DNA from: Verrucomicrobiaceae bacterium
Lineage (GTDB): Bacteria; Verrucomicrobiota; Verrucomicrobiia; Verrucomicrobiales; Verrucomicrobiaceae
DNA: 64,000 nt
Direction of reading: 5' to 3'
NCBI GenBank assembly: GCA_016795365.1
Contig: JAEUHN010000005.1
Location: 124,001-188,000, forward strand
Positions 1 to 10,600 of the stretch are shown here, in pieces (position 1 is the first letter of the stretch; every line of letters begins with the position of its first letter). The notes beneath the pieces are model-generated. The model had not been told where the DNA came from and did no database searches. It worked only from the letters and a program-made list of their open reading frames with translations. A program made the translations under genes and the position numbers.

Positions 1-3000
1 GGACCCACCAACGATGCGTTCAGCATCCAATTCAATGGCACTACCACTCTCGTGGGGCGTTCTGCCATCGCTGTCGACAACAACTATTCGTCAGGCGCAA
101 ACGATGCCTTCCTGATGGGCAAGGTCACCGGTTCGGGAATGCTAGTCAAAGGCCCCTCGGACAGCCGCACGCGCACCCTATTCCTGCAGAATATCAACAG
201 TCTCAACGACTGGGCCGGAGGCACTACCCTTCAAGGGGGCACGCTTCAAGTGCAGGCGCGCGCAGCCAACGTGGCAGCCAACGCAGTTTCCAATATTACC
301 CTCGGCGGTCTGGGAACGAACAACACGGTGACAGTGATGGGCGGCACGCTGGACCTCCGGGTTGACGGCGCCGTTTCGGGCGCTGCCGACACGGACATCG
401 AGTTCGTCCGTTATACGTCCGGTTCTGGCAACGGCCTTGATCTTGTGGTCAATGGCTCCACAGCGCTAAACTTTGACCGCAATAGCTATCAAGGCACTTA
501 CACACGCAGCACCGGGGTGGTTACGGCCACTTTGCCAGGTGGGCATGGTTTCGTGAATGGGCAGACCGTCTCGGTTACAACGGGGGCCAATGCCAACAAT
601 TTCGTCATTACGTCGATCATTGACGCCAACACCTTCACTTACGCTGACGCCACAGGCACCGCGGCGGCAGGTTTCTTTGCCGTCAATAACGGGTCCAGCT
701 CCAACAAGATGGTGACGTTTAATAACCTGACCATCGGTTCACAGATCCTTTCGGTGAGCGCTGGCAACGGATATGGCATGGCGGTGGCGGGCACGACGAC
801 ACTGCTCGGTAACGCGTTTTTCAATGTTGGCACAGACACGGTGCTCGGTGGCGGTGCGGGCACTGCAGGAACCGCAAACTCCATCGTCACCGATGGCGGC
901 CAGGTCCTCATCAACAAGATTGGCACGGGTAACCTGTGGGTTCACTCGACGAACAACTCGCTGACGGGACCTGTTTATATCAACGCCGGTTTGCTTGCCT
1001 TCGGTAACCGGGCTGTCGGCAATACGACTGCCACGTTGGGGACGGGAGACCTGTTCATCAATCCAGGGGCAGAGATTCAGGTGCGGGCAATGACCAATAT
1101 CAACACGGCATTGGGCCAAGAGGTGGTGTTCACAGCCACACCATACGCGCCTGCTGTTTTCCGTGGCGTTGGTGCCTTCACCCAGGCAAATCTCACCAGT
1201 CTGATTCGCAACACGATTTCAACGACGACCTCGAATGACATGGTGGTCATTGGATTTGAGGCCACACCTGCCGCAGATAATTTTGACCAGAGCACACTGG
1301 GTAACGGGCGCGTGTTCTTCGCTTCCGTCGCTGCTGATCGCACGATTACCGGGGCGGCTGGCAATGGAACCCTCACTCCGGGGCTTGCGGATCTGGCTAA
1401 CAATGTGGTCGGCAATGGCAGCACCAATCGCGTCTATCGCCTTGGTGGGCGCAATTCCAACGCCCTCATCATCAATTTGAACGGCACTGGGAATCTCAAC
1501 GACGTCGGTGGGGCTACGGATGTCATGATCGGAACTCAAGCCAATCTGGGGCCCAGTTCCAACTGGGGCCTGGGCCAAGTGGTGATGCTGGATCAGAACA
1601 CCTACACCGGCCAGACGACCGTTAGTCGGGGAAGCACACTTCGATTCCAGACAACGTCCACCGCCACGGCTGGTCCTTTGGGGGGGCTGACGGGAGGCAC
1701 CAGTGCGGCACCCATCCACGTCTATGGCACCCTTCAAGTGGAGGCCAACGGCACTTTCCGCGATGCGGCTGGGACTGCGAATGCCTATACCAATATCAAC
1801 CTCCATCCTGGCAGCAGTCTGGTCTTGCTCGATAACAACGCCACAACCAATGCCAACAGGTGGAACGACACCACTGGCATCAACTTGGATGGCGCACGCT
1901 TTACTCTCGATGCCGCCAACAATGTGGACCTTAGTGCTGAGACTGTCGGAGCGATCACGTTTGACCGTGGTGCACGTATTCAGACCGTGAACCAGGGCAC
2001 CAGTGAAATTCTGCTCACCGCCGCTTCGATCACTCGTGCGGCTGCGGGGCCTGGGGCAGGCACAGGTCGTGGCACGATGGTATTCACTCCTGGAACCAGC
2101 GGCAATCTTGGTCTGTCGAGCGCTACCAACAATGCGGAGCAGGTTAAGTTTAGCGCCGCCCCCACACTGTCTGCCGTCGCACCGACGATGTTGCCTGGCT
2201 ACTTCATGGACGGCACAGGTCATCGGTTCGTCGGTTACAATGCCACCAATGGGGTGACGCCGATCGCTGATGGAGGCATGGTCGCCATGCCCGCAGGAGC
2301 TGGTGCAGGCAATGAAATCGTCAATGTAACGGCCAATGTCACGATGGGCAGCTTCGAGACGAGCATCTTCGCGTTGCGTGGTGGTGCGTTCACTTTGAAC
2401 AGCCCGACTGGTGCCAACAACGATGCGACGATCACTTTCACAGGATCGGGTGCGGACATCGGTGCTGTCGCCAGCTTTGGGGCTTTCATCGTCAACCCTA
2501 ACCTCAAGTTTGGCACCACTGGAACCAACGAAGCGCTGTTCTATACCGGGAGCACATTGACCGTGAACGGTAATATTACGGCGGGTTCGATCACGAAGTT
2601 CGGCACGGGCGGCACTCTGGTCATTGCTAACGATCAGAGCGACGCCGCACGTGGAGTGGGCAATGGCTACCAGGGGGGCTGGGTCGTTAACGAGGGTAAC
2701 TTGCAGCTCGGCCAGTTTGGATCGGCCGGCAACGCGGTGGCTACCAATACCATCGTGCTCAATGGTGCCCAGGCCGGGGCTGCCCAGTTGAATCTTCGCG
2801 CGCAGCCTGCTGATACGCTCCTGAATTACACCTACAGTTCCGGGCGAATCATTGCCGTGGACAATGCGACCATCGACTGGGATCCGAATGCGGCGGATCG
2901 TGTGCACAAGATCGCCGATATTGAGATTCAGCAGTCGGGAGGCATCGGCAATGCTGTGGCCAATAGTGCGAACGATGCGCTCTTGCGCGTGGCGGTTGCC

Positions 3001-5010
3001 AACTCTCGCAACATTCTGGCTGCAGGTCAGCTGATCATTACCAACAACGCGATCTTGAACGTGGATGCCACGACGGCAGGATCGCCATTTGCCGCTTACA
3101 GCGGGAATGCGGCATACCTGACTAACGGTATGAGTTCCGGTCTTTCGGTCGCCAACCTTACCGGCAGCCAGCGCTTCACCAAGTGGGGCGACGGCACCCT
3201 CTATGTTCGCGGCGATAGTTCCGCCTCCTTCTCGGGTCCGATGATTATCGACCAGGGAGCCGTGCATGTGAGCCACAATGGAGCGCTGGGCACTGGTGCC
3301 CTCATCATTAACCGCTACGGCACCCTTGAGATCGGTGTGGCGAACTTTGCCCCGACCAACTCCTCGATTACCTACAATGCGGGATCGATTGAAAGGTGGA
3401 GCGTCAACAATGCTCGCTCGGGCACATTGAACCTCGGCCAGGGCACCCTGCAGATTGCCGCTGACCAGCCAACCACGAATGTCGCGGTGACCATCAATGG
3501 CGGTGGAATCGAAGCTTTCCTTCGCAATGATGACCAGATCGCGGCCAGCACAGGTGCCGGTGTGCTGCGTGTGCTGAATTCGAATGTCACCTTCACGCTT
3601 GCTGGTGATTCGTTCCTCGGCAGCCAGTATTACCTCGGTGCCAACGGCCTAGACAATGGCCGCCAAACTCTGGACAACCGCCCGCTCGAAGAATACCTCG
3701 CTTCCGGTGCCATTCTCGACATCAAAGGCGTCATCAGTGGTCCCGGCGGGCTTACCAAGGTCGGCTACGACACCGTCTTCCTCTCCGGCGCCAACACCTA
3801 CGCAGGTGCTACGAAGGTCGAGGGCGGCAAGCTCATGATTGGCAAGGACAACGCTTTGCCTGTGACTACCTCGCTGACGACCACCGCCAACGGTGTGCTT
3901 GATCTTAACGGTCAGAATCAGACGGTGGGCTCTCTCAGCAATCCAGGAGTCCCAGCAGCCGGTGTGAACTCGACGAGTGGCTTCATCACCAACAGCGGAA
4001 CTACGATGAAGACATTGACAGTCGGCAATGGCGTGTCCGCTGATTTCACCTACTCGGGCGTGATCCAGCACAATGTCGCGCTCGCCAAAACGGGAACGGC
4101 GGTATTCACGCTCAACAACGCCAACACCTACCGTGGCGATACGACCATTAGCGCTGGCACCTTGAAGCTCGGCCAAAATGGAACGGTGGATGATTCGCCG
4201 TGGATCAAGATTGGCAACAATGCACGCCTGGACGTGTCTTCGAAGACTTCCGGTTACAACTACGACGGTGTGATCAGCGGTGGTGGCACTGATACATCGG
4301 GCAAGACCTTTGCCACGGCGACTAATGTGGCCAAGATTTCCGGCGCGGTTACTGTCGGTGACCACATCGGCGAAGTTTGCCTCGTAGGATCCATGTCTCC
4401 AGGCGGCAGCAGTGTGGCCACGGACATTCTGACCGCCGGAAACCAGATTGGTCACATCTATACCGACAATGCGGTGACGCTGAGTGGCGCGATCGCAGGA
4501 AGCTCTCCGGCGGCTAGCACCACACGTCTGACGCTCCAGTTGAACGGTGCGACGGCAACCCTCGCCTCCCTGGGTTACACTTCGGGCCCATACGAAGCCT
4601 TCATTGACTCGCTGCCAACTCTCAGTGCCCTGAGCACGAACACTCTGAATGGTGTCGCTGGCGACCTGACGGGCCATGATTATGTGAACGTTGGCGGTGC
4701 TCTGACTCTCAACCAGAACGGCAAGATTGCTGTGAGTAACTTCGGCAGCTACACACCAGCGATTGGTGACCTGTTCAATCTTCTCGATTGGGTATCGCTG
4801 ACCGCCAATACCTTTAACTTCGGCAGCCGCTACCAGGATGGCTCGGAGAATAATGACCTCGACCTGCCTTCACTTTCGGGTGGATTGCTTTGGGATACGT
4901 CACTGTTCCAATCGCATGGTGTGGTCGTGGTCGTATCTCCTGAGCCAGGTCGAGTGATGCTGCTCCTGCTGGGCTTCCTGGCCATGTTTGGACGCCGTCG
5001 CCGCCGCTGA
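1..5010 (+). CDS. Autotransporter-type beta-strand repeat protein with PEP-CTERM signal (5' end missing)
   Basis: The reading frame is open from the first base, so the start lies outside the window; at least 1669 residues are present. The sequence is rich in Gly, Asn, Thr and Ala and contains about seven copies of the autotransporter-associated beta-strand repeat, with a core like 'GxGxLxLxGxNTYxGxTxVxxGxL'. Clear copies are near bases 130-250, 910-1020, 1550-1680, 2595-2730, 3170-3300, 3725-3860 and 4070-4240. The C-terminus has the tripartite PEP-CTERM pattern: SPEPGR, a hydrophobic stretch (VMLLLLGFLAMF) and five arginines. No autotransporter beta-barrel is visible. Family knowledge says PEP-CTERM proteins are exported and processed by an exosortase, so this is probably an exported or surface-anchored repeat protein; its ligand is unknown. 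A non-repeat insert lies near bases 490-680. Confidence 0.88.
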   Translation, partial: GPTNDAFSIQFNGTTTLVGRSAIAVDNNYSSGANDAFLMGKVTGSGMLVKGPSDSRTRTLFLQNINSLNDWAGGTTLQGGTLQVQARAANVAANAVSNITLGGLGTNNTVTVMGGTLDLRVDGAVSGAADTDIEFVRYTSGSGNGLDLVVNGSTALNFDRNSYQGTYTRSTGVVTATLPGGHGFVNGQTVSVTTGANANNFVITSIIDANTFTYADATGTAAAGFFAVNNGSSSNKMVTFNNLTIGSQILSVSAGNGYGMAVAGTTTLLGNAFFNVGTDTVLGGGAGTAGTANSIVTDGGQVLINKIGTGNLWVHSTNNSLTGPVYINAGLLAFGNRAVGNTTATLGTGDLFINPGAEIQVRAMTNINTALGQEVVFTATPYAPAVFRGVGAFTQANLTSLIRNTISTTTSNDMVVIGFEATPAADNFDQSTLGNGRVFFASVAADRTITGAAGNGTLTPGLADLANNVVGNGSTNRVYRLGGRNSNALIINLNGTGNLNDVGGATDVMIGTQANLGPSSNWGLGQVVMLDQNTYTGQTTVSRGSTLRFQTTSTATAGPLGGLTGGTSAAPIHVYGTLQVEANGTFRDAAGTANAYTNINLHPGSSLVLLDNNATTNANRWNDTTGINLDGARFTLDAANNVDLSAETVGAITFDRGARIQTVNQGTSEILLTAASITRAAAGPGAGTGRGTMVFTPGTSGNLGLSSATNNAEQVKFSAAPTLSAVAPTMLPGYFMDGTGHRFVGYNATNGVTPIADGGMVAMPAGAGAGNEIVNVTANVTMGSFETSIFALRGGAFTLNSPTGANNDATITFTGSGADIGAVASFGAFIVNPNLKFGTTGTNEALFYTGSTLTVNGNITAGSITKFGTGGTLVIANDQSDAARGVGNGYQGGWVVNEGNLQLGQFGSAGNAVATNTIVLNGAQAGAAQLNLRAQPADTLLNYTYSSGRIIAVDNATIDWDPNAADRVHKIADIEIQQSGGIGNAVANSANDALLRVAVANSRNILAAGQLIITNNAILNVDATTAGSPFAAYSGNAAYLTNGMSSGLSVANLTGSQRFTKWGDGTLYVRGDSSASFSGPMIIDQGAVHVSHNGALGTGALIINRYGTLEIGVANFAPTNSSITYNAGSIERWSVNNARSGTLNLGQGTLQIAADQPTTNVAVTINGGGIEAFLRNDDQIAASTGAGVLRVLNSNVTFTLAGDSFLGSQYYLGANGLDNGRQTLDNRPLEEYLASGAILDIKGVISGPGGLTKVGYDTVFLSGANTYAGATKVEGGKLMIGKDNALPVTTSLTTTANGVLDLNGQNQTVGSLSNPGVPAAGVNSTSGFITNSGTTMKTLTVGNGVSADFTYSGVIQHNVALAKTGTAVFTLNNANTYRGDTTISAGTLKLGQNGTVDDSPWIKIGNNARLDVSSKTSGYNYDGVISGGGTDTSGKTFATATNVAKISGAVTVGDHIGEVCLVGSMSPGGSSVATDILTAGNQIGHIYTDNAVTLSGAIAGSSPAASTTRLTLQLNGATATLASLGYTSGPYEAFIDSLPTLSALSTNTLNGVAGDLTGHDYVNVGGALTLNQNGKIAVSNFGSYTPAIGDLFNLLDWVSLTANTFNFGSRYQDGSENNDLDLPSLSGGLLWDTSLFQSHGVVVVVSPEPGRVMLLLLGFLAMFGRRRRR

Positions 5011-5043
5011 GAAAACTGTCGAGTTTAAAACGCCCCTCAGACG

Positions 5044-5064
5044 ATGTGGGGATCAGCCCCACAT
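5044..5064 (+). promoter_or_regulatory. Hairpin enclosing the start codon of the spermidine-synthase-like gene
   Basis: ATGTGGGG (5044-5051) and CCCCACAT (5057-5064) form a perfect 8-bp stem with a 5-base loop. The right arm contains the first two bases of the ATG at 5063. It lies 34 bases after the stop codon of the upstream gene and has no T-tract, so it is a poor intrinsic terminator. It could hide the start codon or stabilise the upstream mRNA end; both roles are inference. Confidence 0.45.
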
Positions 5065-7570
5065 GGAGGCAGACACACATCACAGCAAATCCCCGGTCGT
5101 CGTCTGGGCGATCGGGTTGCTGTGGGCATTGTCGGGCTTCTCGGTGCTTACGATGGAAGGCCTCTGGATGCGCGTCGTTGCCCTGCGTGCAGGCAACACA
5201 GCCATGGCTTCGACCTTGGTGGTCTGCATGTTCTTTGGCTTCGCAGCTTTGGGGAATTGGCTGGGTGCCAGGTGGTTTGCGCACAATGCCTATCCGTTGC
5301 GGGTCTATGCGACTCTGGAGATCGCCGCTGGTTTGATGGCGATCGCGGGCCGTTGGATGGAGGCCATGATCAACGCTGCTGCCTTGTCGGGCCTCGGCTC
5401 TGACACGATGGCCATGGTGAGTGCGGTAGTGCTGGCGGGACCTGCATCAATGCTCGCCGGTGCGAGTTTCCCGAGGCTCGTTGAATGTGTGGTGGCTCGG
5501 TCTGATGAACGAACTTCACATGCAGGACGGCTCTATGCGTTGAACCTCGCCGGAGCAGCGCTTGGCGTCACTCTTGGGGGCGTGCTGATGCCCTGGTGGT
5601 GCGGTTTGAGGCGGGCGTTTCTGTTGGCTGCGGGTTTTCAGATCACAGGTGGACTCGCGGCTTGGTGCTGGGCAGCCAGAGTGCCGCGTTGTGAGAGCAA
5701 AAGAGGCCCACGAGGAGTGGAAAACCGTCATGCGTGGGCAGGGTGGAGTTTATTGCTGCTCTCGGGTGTCCTTTCGTTGGCTGCACAAACAGTGCTGGTG
5801 GTGTGGGCTCGCCAGATTTTTGAGGGTTCGATCTACACGACGAGTGCTGTGCTCGCGACCTTTCTCGGAGGTTTAGGTGCAGGAGCTTGGTTGGCAGGAT
5901 GGCTGCGGAGATGGGGTTGGGCGAGCGCGGGGTTGATCATCGGGTTCACCATGATGGGTTCCGTGCTTTTCTTTGTGCTCGCTAGTTGGCTGCCAACGCT
6001 GGTGAGCCGCAGTCTTTGGCTTGGGGCTCAATCACCCGAGCACCTGCTGGTCGAGGCGACATGGAGGTTGTTGCCTTTAGTCGTGCCATTAGCCTGTGCC
6101 TTGGGAGGAGTGTTTCCGCTGGCATGGGAGTGGGTGCGGTTGGGAAGTAGCGGAGAAAGCCGAGTCATGGGAGTTGCTGCCGCACTCAATAAGCTGGGGG
6201 CTGCTCTCGGCGCGGTGCTGGCGTTGTTCGTTCTGATCCCGGTCGCAGGCCTTGGTCATGCAACTACGGTTCTTGGCTGGGCCTACTGGATCGTTGCGGT
6301 GTGTGCAATCTTGGTGGTTGCTGAATCAAAGTGGCGGCGAGGGTTTGTTTTGGTGGTGATTGGATTGTTCGGTTGCTGGGCCATGCTGGGCGTGAAAAGT
6401 CCCGTTGCAATCGAAGTGAACCATCGGGCGATCGCTTCAAGCGTGGGTGCTTATGGCCCTGTCGATGTGGTAGAGAATCTGTCGACGGGTTCGCGACACA
6501 TCGTTCTCAACAGCAAGCAAAGGCTGAGTGGAACCCGCGGGGCATTGTTGTCCCAATGGAATCAGAGCTGGGTGCCCTTGTTGTTTAGCACCAGACCCGA
6601 TCGAGTGGTAACCATTGGCATGGCGGCAGGAATCTCGGCGGCCGCTGCTCTGGATGCTCCGCTCAAACAACTGCAATCCATTGAGTTGGTGCCCGAGGTC
6701 GTAGGCGCTGCTCGCCAGCATTTCGCGCCGTGGAATGAACGTCTGTTTAGTGATCCCCGCTCTCAGGTGCTTATTGGCGACGGGCGCACGCAGTTGGCGG
6801 GGATGCCCTCAGGCATCGACTTGCTGATCGGTGATCTCTTCTTCCCGGCCGACGACGGTAGCGCCTTGCTCTACTCGGAAGAGTTTTTCCAGTTGGTCCG
6901 CGGCAAGCTCGCTGCCGATGGAGCCTTCTGTCTATGGCTGCCGTGCTATCAACACACACCGCAGACCGCAGCGCTGATCATCAGCACGTTTGAGAAGGTG
7001 TTTCCTCATGCGATCATGGTGCGGGCGAACTTCGATCCTCAGGCCCCCGTGGTGGGCCTTCTGGGCTCGGGCAAGCCGATTCCCCTCAGCCGGGCTTCCC
7101 TCGGGCAGCAGCTCGCCCAACCTTGGGCTAAGGGCGTGGCAGAGCGTTCGCCGTTCTATCGCTCGGTCGATCATGCGCTGCTCGCGATCGTCTGTGATCT
7201 GCACTCCGCAGAGCCCGCCTTTGGTGATGGCAATCTGATCACTGATGACCATCCGGCGCTGGCCTGGCTGGGTCCACGAGTGCCCACGGGCAGGGAGCGT
7301 CTCCATGGCTTTCCATTTCTCGACTGGGCAGGGAAGCGGGCGCTCGGTGGTCGGTTTCCGTCGTGTGAACTCGGCGACCTCGATCCGTTCGGGCTGACGC
7401 AGGCAGTGAGGGCGGCGAACTTCTATTTCGCAGCTGCCGCAGCCCATGTGATGCTGCCCGGCGATGCACGCCCTGAGGTGATGCGAACGCAACAGTCAGG
7501 CGGCTATTTGCACCGCGCAACCGAGCTTTGGCCAGCGGCTTCCCTGTCCCTTGATGACCTCGGGAAGTGA
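5063..7570 (+). CDS. Membrane-bound spermidine synthase-like protein
   Basis: The product is 835 residues from the ATG at 5063. An in-frame ATG at 4988 would overlap the upstream gene and add a non-membrane leader, so 5063 is preferred. Roughly the first 460 residues are a series of hydrophobic segments resembling the multi-pass membrane part of fused MFS/spermidine-synthase proteins. Residues ~500-660 look like a spermidine-synthase/methyltransferase fold: IGMAAGISAA in the place of the glycine-rich nucleotide loop, then SIELVPEV with the acidic residue that usually binds the ribose, then GDGRTQL and DLLIGDLFFP. The glycine-rich loop is divergent from soluble SpeE enzymes, so real aminopropyltransferase activity is doubtful. 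It follows the PEP-CTERM gene by about 50 bases and may be cotranscribed with it. The true substrate is unknown. Confidence 0.8.
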   Translation: MEADTHHSKSPVVVWAIGLLWALSGFSVLTMEGLWMRVVALRAGNTAMASTLVVCMFFGFAALGNWLGARWFAHNAYPLRVYATLEIAAGLMAIAGRWMEAMINAAALSGLGSDTMAMVSAVVLAGPASMLAGASFPRLVECVVARSDERTSHAGRLYALNLAGAALGVTLGGVLMPWWCGLRRAFLLAAGFQITGGLAAWCWAARVPRCESKRGPRGVENRHAWAGWSLLLLSGVLSLAAQTVLVVWARQIFEGSIYTTSAVLATFLGGLGAGAWLAGWLRRWGWASAGLIIGFTMMGSVLFFVLASWLPTLVSRSLWLGAQSPEHLLVEATWRLLPLVVPLACALGGVFPLAWEWVRLGSSGESRVMGVAAALNKLGAALGAVLALFVLIPVAGLGHATTVLGWAYWIVAVCAILVVAESKWRRGFVLVVIGLFGCWAMLGVKSPVAIEVNHRAIASSVGAYGPVDVVENLSTGSRHIVLNSKQRLSGTRGALLSQWNQSWVPLLFSTRPDRVVTIGMAAGISAAAALDAPLKQLQSIELVPEVVGAARQHFAPWNERLFSDPRSQVLIGDGRTQLAGMPSGIDLLIGDLFFPADDGSALLYSEEFFQLVRGKLAADGAFCLWLPCYQHTPQTAALIISTFEKVFPHAIMVRANFDPQAPVVGLLGSGKPIPLSRASLGQQLAQPWAKGVAERSPFYRSVDHALLAIVCDLHSAEPAFGDGNLITDDHPALAWLGPRVPTGRERLHGFPFLDWAGKRALGGRFPSCELGDLDPFGLTQAVRAANFYFAAAAAHVMLPGDARPEVMRTQQSGGYLHRATELWPAASLSLDDLGK

Positions 7571-7687
7571 TGCCACCACGGGTCGTTCAACGACTTGGTT
7601 TATTCAATTGTCTAGGCGACAGGTGCCGCCGCTGGCGCATGATCCGCGTTCGCGATTTTCTTTAGCGCCGACGTCTTGTCTTCAAGC

Positions 7688-10600
7688 ATGAAACTTTTCC
7701 TTTTGCCCCTCCGTCTTGCGCTGGCAGTCCTGGCTCTCACCTCCAGTGCTCTGGCCGATTACGGCCTGACTTCTCGACCCTCCTTCACGGCCTACAATGG
7801 CGGCACCCTGCCCACCACCGCTCCCACGTTCTCGGGGTCATGGTCCACCGTTCCCGCGTTCAACAACCTGACCTTCATCAATGCCCTGGGCATCACGCAG
7901 ATGCCGGGCACGAACAACATGGTGGTCTGGGAGCGCGAAGGGCGCGTTTACATCTTCGACAAGAGTGCCAATACGTCGACGAAGACGCTGGCGCTCGACA
8001 TCACGTCCAAATGCCAGGGCTGGGATGATTCAGGGCTTCTCGCACTGGCTTTCCATCCGAACTTTGGGGCTGGGCCTTCGAACAATCGTTACGTCTTCAT
8101 CTACTACACGTGGGTCACGCCCGGGACAGTCACCGGTTCGTCCACGGTTCGACCTGCCACCTTCAAGGCAAATCGCGACCGCCTGGCGAGGTTCGTGGTG
8201 AACCCGGATGGCACCATTGATCCCGCGAGTGAGACGATCTTCATTGACCAAGTGTCGCAATCTGTCTGGCACAATGGTGGCGGGATGTTCTTCCACCCTG
8301 ACAATGGCTTCCTCTACCTGACCAATGGTGATGACGCCCAGGCATCCGTAAACACTCAGCGGGTTGATCGCGGCCTCTACAGCGGTGTGCTGCGCATCGA
8401 TGTTGATCAGCGTGGAGGCAGCATCTCGCATCCCATTCCGCGCCAGCCGCAGCCTGCAGGGTCCATCACGCAGAACTATTACATCCCCAATGACAATCCC
8501 TTCGTTGGCCAGGCGAATGCGATGGAGGAACTCTTTTGCATTGGTCTTCGCAGTCCTCATCGAATGACCATCGACCCGGTGAGCAAGCGCATCTTCATCG
8601 GTGATGTCGGCCTTGCCTCATGGGAGGAAATTGATGTCATCAATCCCGGCGAAAGTGCTCTCAATTTCCAGTGGGACAAGGTGGAGGGCAACAATGGCGA
8701 TCTCACCGCTCCCTACATCGGGACCAACCGTCGCCCCATCATTCACTACTCGCACAGCGAGGGCAGTGCAGTGATCGGCGGCTATGTTTATCGCGGATCA
8801 GAGTTCGCTGCCGACCTCGCGGGCAAATACATCTTTGGGGACAATGGCACGGGCAACATCTGGTATCTCGATGAGAGCACCACGCCAGCGACGAAGGTGC
8901 AACTCGCCCAGCTTCCGAATGGCAGCGGGCCGAGCGCTGGCTCCAACTACATCGGCTTGTCGAGTTTTGGTGTGGACTCCAACAACGAGCTTTACCTCTG
9001 CCAGATGTCCAGCCTGGGCGGCAAGATCTACAAGCTCTCCCGTTCGGGCTCGCCGCCTGCTGCTCTGCCTACGACGCTGAGTGCGACTGGATTGCTCAAT
9101 GCCACATCGTTCACCAATGGCGCGACCCCGGTCCCGACTTCGAGCTTCATCCACTACAACGGCATCACCCCCCTCTGGTCCGATCGTGCTGACAAGACAC
9201 GTTGGTTTGCCATCCCCGATGGTCAGCAGATCGGCTATGCACCGGCAGGCGACTGGACCTTCCCCAACGGATCCGTCTTCTTGAAGCACTTCTCGCTGCC
9301 CGTGGATGATGCGAATCCCACCGTCTTGAAGCGACTCGAGACGCGTGTGCTGGTGCGTGATGGCAATGGTCAGATCTATGGCATGACCTACAAATGGCGT
9401 GCTGACAACAGCGACGCCGACTTGGTCACGACCGGCTTCACGGAGGACGTGCCCGTGGTGGGCAATGTGAACCTGGGCACGCTCACGAGCACCGACATTG
9501 GCTCGCCGCAAGCAGGCAACACCGTGCCGCTCAACGGAGGCTATGCGGTCACAGGCGGTGGCGCGGACATTTTTGGCACCAGTGATTCGTTCCGTTATGT
9601 GGCCTCGCAAAAGACGGGCGACTTCGACATTGCGACGCGCATCGAGTCCGTGACCAATGCCAACCTATACACGAAAGCCGGGCTTATGGTGCGTGAGTCA
9701 TTGGCAGCCAATGCCCGGAACCTGATGGCACTCGTGTTTCCAACGAACGAAGCGCGTAACAACAACAACGGCGGCTACGAGTTCCAGTATCGTGAGACGA
9801 CCGGCGGCGGCAGTGCCGCGATCTACCCAACGGCACCACAGCCTGCGGTTCGCTATCCCAATGCCTGGCTGCGCATGAAACGAGCAGGCGACGTCTTCAC
9901 CGCCTATTACTCGCGCAATGGCACCACATGGACGCTCTATGCGACCAAGACGCTGGCCTTGCCGAGCACCGTTTATTTTGGCATGGCCATCACCAGCCAT
10001 ACGACGAGCGCTCTGGCGACGGCGAATTTCTACTTCAACATCAACCGCACGCAGCCCTGGTATTTCCCAGGCCGTCAGGACTGTCTCGCGTGTCATACCA
10101 ACAACGCGGGAGGTGTGCTGGGGATCAACACACAGTCCAACAACAACATGAAGCTCTTCACCGAGACGGGCGTGACGGACAATCAGATGCGGGCCTGGAA
10201 TCATGTGGGCTATCTCAATACAGGGATGAGCGACAGTGCCTTTGAGGCGTCGCTTTCTGGCTTGGTGACCATGGCATCTCTCAACGATACCAACGCATCC
10301 GCCGAGCATCGCATGCGGTCCTACCTGGACTCGAACTGTGCGCATTGCCATCGACCAGGCGGTGTCCACGCCTTCTGGGATGCGCGTCTTGAGAGTTCGC
10401 TCGGCAGTGCAGGCATCATCAATGGCATTGTGCAGGACACCCTCGGCATCAGTGGAGCGAAGATCCTGGTGCCACAGAGTGTGGAGCAGAGCACCATGTA
10501 TGTGCGCATGGCGTCCGCCACCGCTCACTACAAGATGCCTCCGCTCGCCAAGAACGTGGTGGACCAGCAAGCGATGGCTGTGCTGGAGCAATGGATATCC

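Noticed and set aside
1219-3276. Long minus-strand reading frame (685 codons) under the beta-strand repeat gene
   Set aside because: It is antisense to a convincing repeat protein, has no recognisable domain, and reads as compositional shadow in GC-rich DNA.
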